Source of the DNA: Sediminibacterium sp.
Lineage (GTDB): Bacteria > Bacteroidota > Bacteroidia > Chitinophagales > Chitinophagaceae
Length of the DNA stretch: 5,628 nt
Direction of reading: 5' to 3'
Assembly (NCBI GenBank): GCA_028288645.1
Contig: JAQBNJ010000138.1
Coordinates: forward strand, 1 to 5,628
Part shown: positions 5,442 to 5,628 of the stretch, piece after piece
Numbering within the stretch: the stretch's first letter is position 1
Layout of the letters: every line of letters begins with the position of its first letter
Notes under the pieces: generated by a model
Databases searched by the model: none
What the model saw: the letters and a program-made list of their open reading frames with translations, nothing else
What the model was told of the DNA's origin: nothing
Program-made: the position numbers and the translations under genes

Positions 5442-5628
5442 TCAGAGTTTTAATTTTTCTTTGAACAATGCAAAATCAACGGGCTTGGTCAGAAAATCGT
5501 CAGCACCCAGTTTCATCGCTGTATTATAATTTTCCGCATCACCATATGCGGTGATCATCATCACAATCGGTGGCGGCGTGTGGTATTTCTGTTTGATCCG
5601 TTCTAATAATTCCAGACCGCTCATTCCC
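5442..5628 (-). CDS. C-terminal part of a receiver-domain protein, cut by the right window edge
   Basis: The visible 61 residues are the second half of a response-regulator receiver domain that ends the protein. They start in the GMSGLELLERI loop that normally follows the phospho-acceptor Asp. They continue with strand four, PIVMMITAYGD, whose Thr is the conserved T/S, and GADDFLTKPVDF, whose Lys is the conserved signalling lysine. The protein ends eight to ten residues after the last helix begins. The phospho-acceptor and N-terminus lie outside the window, so it could be a stand-alone receiver, a hybrid histidine kinase or another multi-domain protein. Its TGA is two bases from the ATG of the receiver-cyclase gene, which indicates translational coupling and a shared phosphorelay. 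An ATG at 5624 is internal to the domain and is not the start. Confidence 0.9.
   Translation of the reverse strand, partial: GMSGLELLERIKQKYHTPPPIVMMITAYGDAENYNTAMKLGADDFLTKPVDFALFKEKLKL

Noticed and set aside
4754..5464. Long plus-strand open frame of 236 codons opposite the cyclase gene
   Set aside because: It is antisense to a protein with a complete set of receiver and cyclase motifs; its own translation is Ser-rich with no domain signature, as expected of a shadow frame.

Overview
The window looks like a piece of a Bacteroidota chromosome, most likely from a Chitinophagaceae-like relative. This rests on moderate GC, the lack of clear Shine-Dalgarno sequences before the starts, a DUF1080 lipoprotein beside a secreted GH43 enzyme, and large inverted repeats between genes. 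The taxon is inferred from protein character and is not proven.

Layout from left to right. At 1-53 there may be the first codons of a minus-strand gene that runs off the left edge (weak). At 95-460 (minus) is a 121-residue protein I do not recognise. It is divergent from a DUF1080 lipoprotein at 555-1193 (plus), and the two share a 94-base promoter region. The DUF1080 gene converges on a secreted GH43 enzyme (1314-2297, minus) of the exo-beta-1,3-galactanase type, with a bulged inverted repeat between them. The remaining genes are all on the minus strand and are transcribed from the right edge leftwards: the C-terminal part of a receiver-domain protein (5442-5628), a response regulator with an adenylate cyclase output domain (4399-5439), an SDR enzyme closely resembling L-fucose dehydrogenase (3572-4360), an LgoD/RspB-like zinc dehydrogenase (2450-3460), and the GH43 gene.

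The genes suggest sugar foraging. GH43 would trim beta-1,3-galactan (arabinogalactan) outside the cytoplasmic membrane, and DUF1080 proteins act on glycosides at the cell surface. The SDR/zinc-dehydrogenase pair would oxidise L-fucose, which decorates such glycans, by a non-phosphorylating route. The receiver and receiver-cyclase genes are two bases apart and form a phosphorelay-to-cAMP module just upstream; a functional link to the sugar genes is unproven.

The most unusual structure is non-coding. Three large inverted repeats, unrelated in sequence, occupy three successive gaps (1202-1319, 2347-2438, 3473-3568). One supplies tandem stop codons to the GH43 gene. Another ends 12 bases before the zinc-dehydrogenase start. 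Their mismatches are biased so that one folds better as minus-strand RNA and another as plus-strand RNA. A second surprise is that the fucose dehydrogenase-like SDR has Asn where the catalytic Lys of YxxxK should be. I saw no transposase, CRISPR array, tRNA or rRNA.
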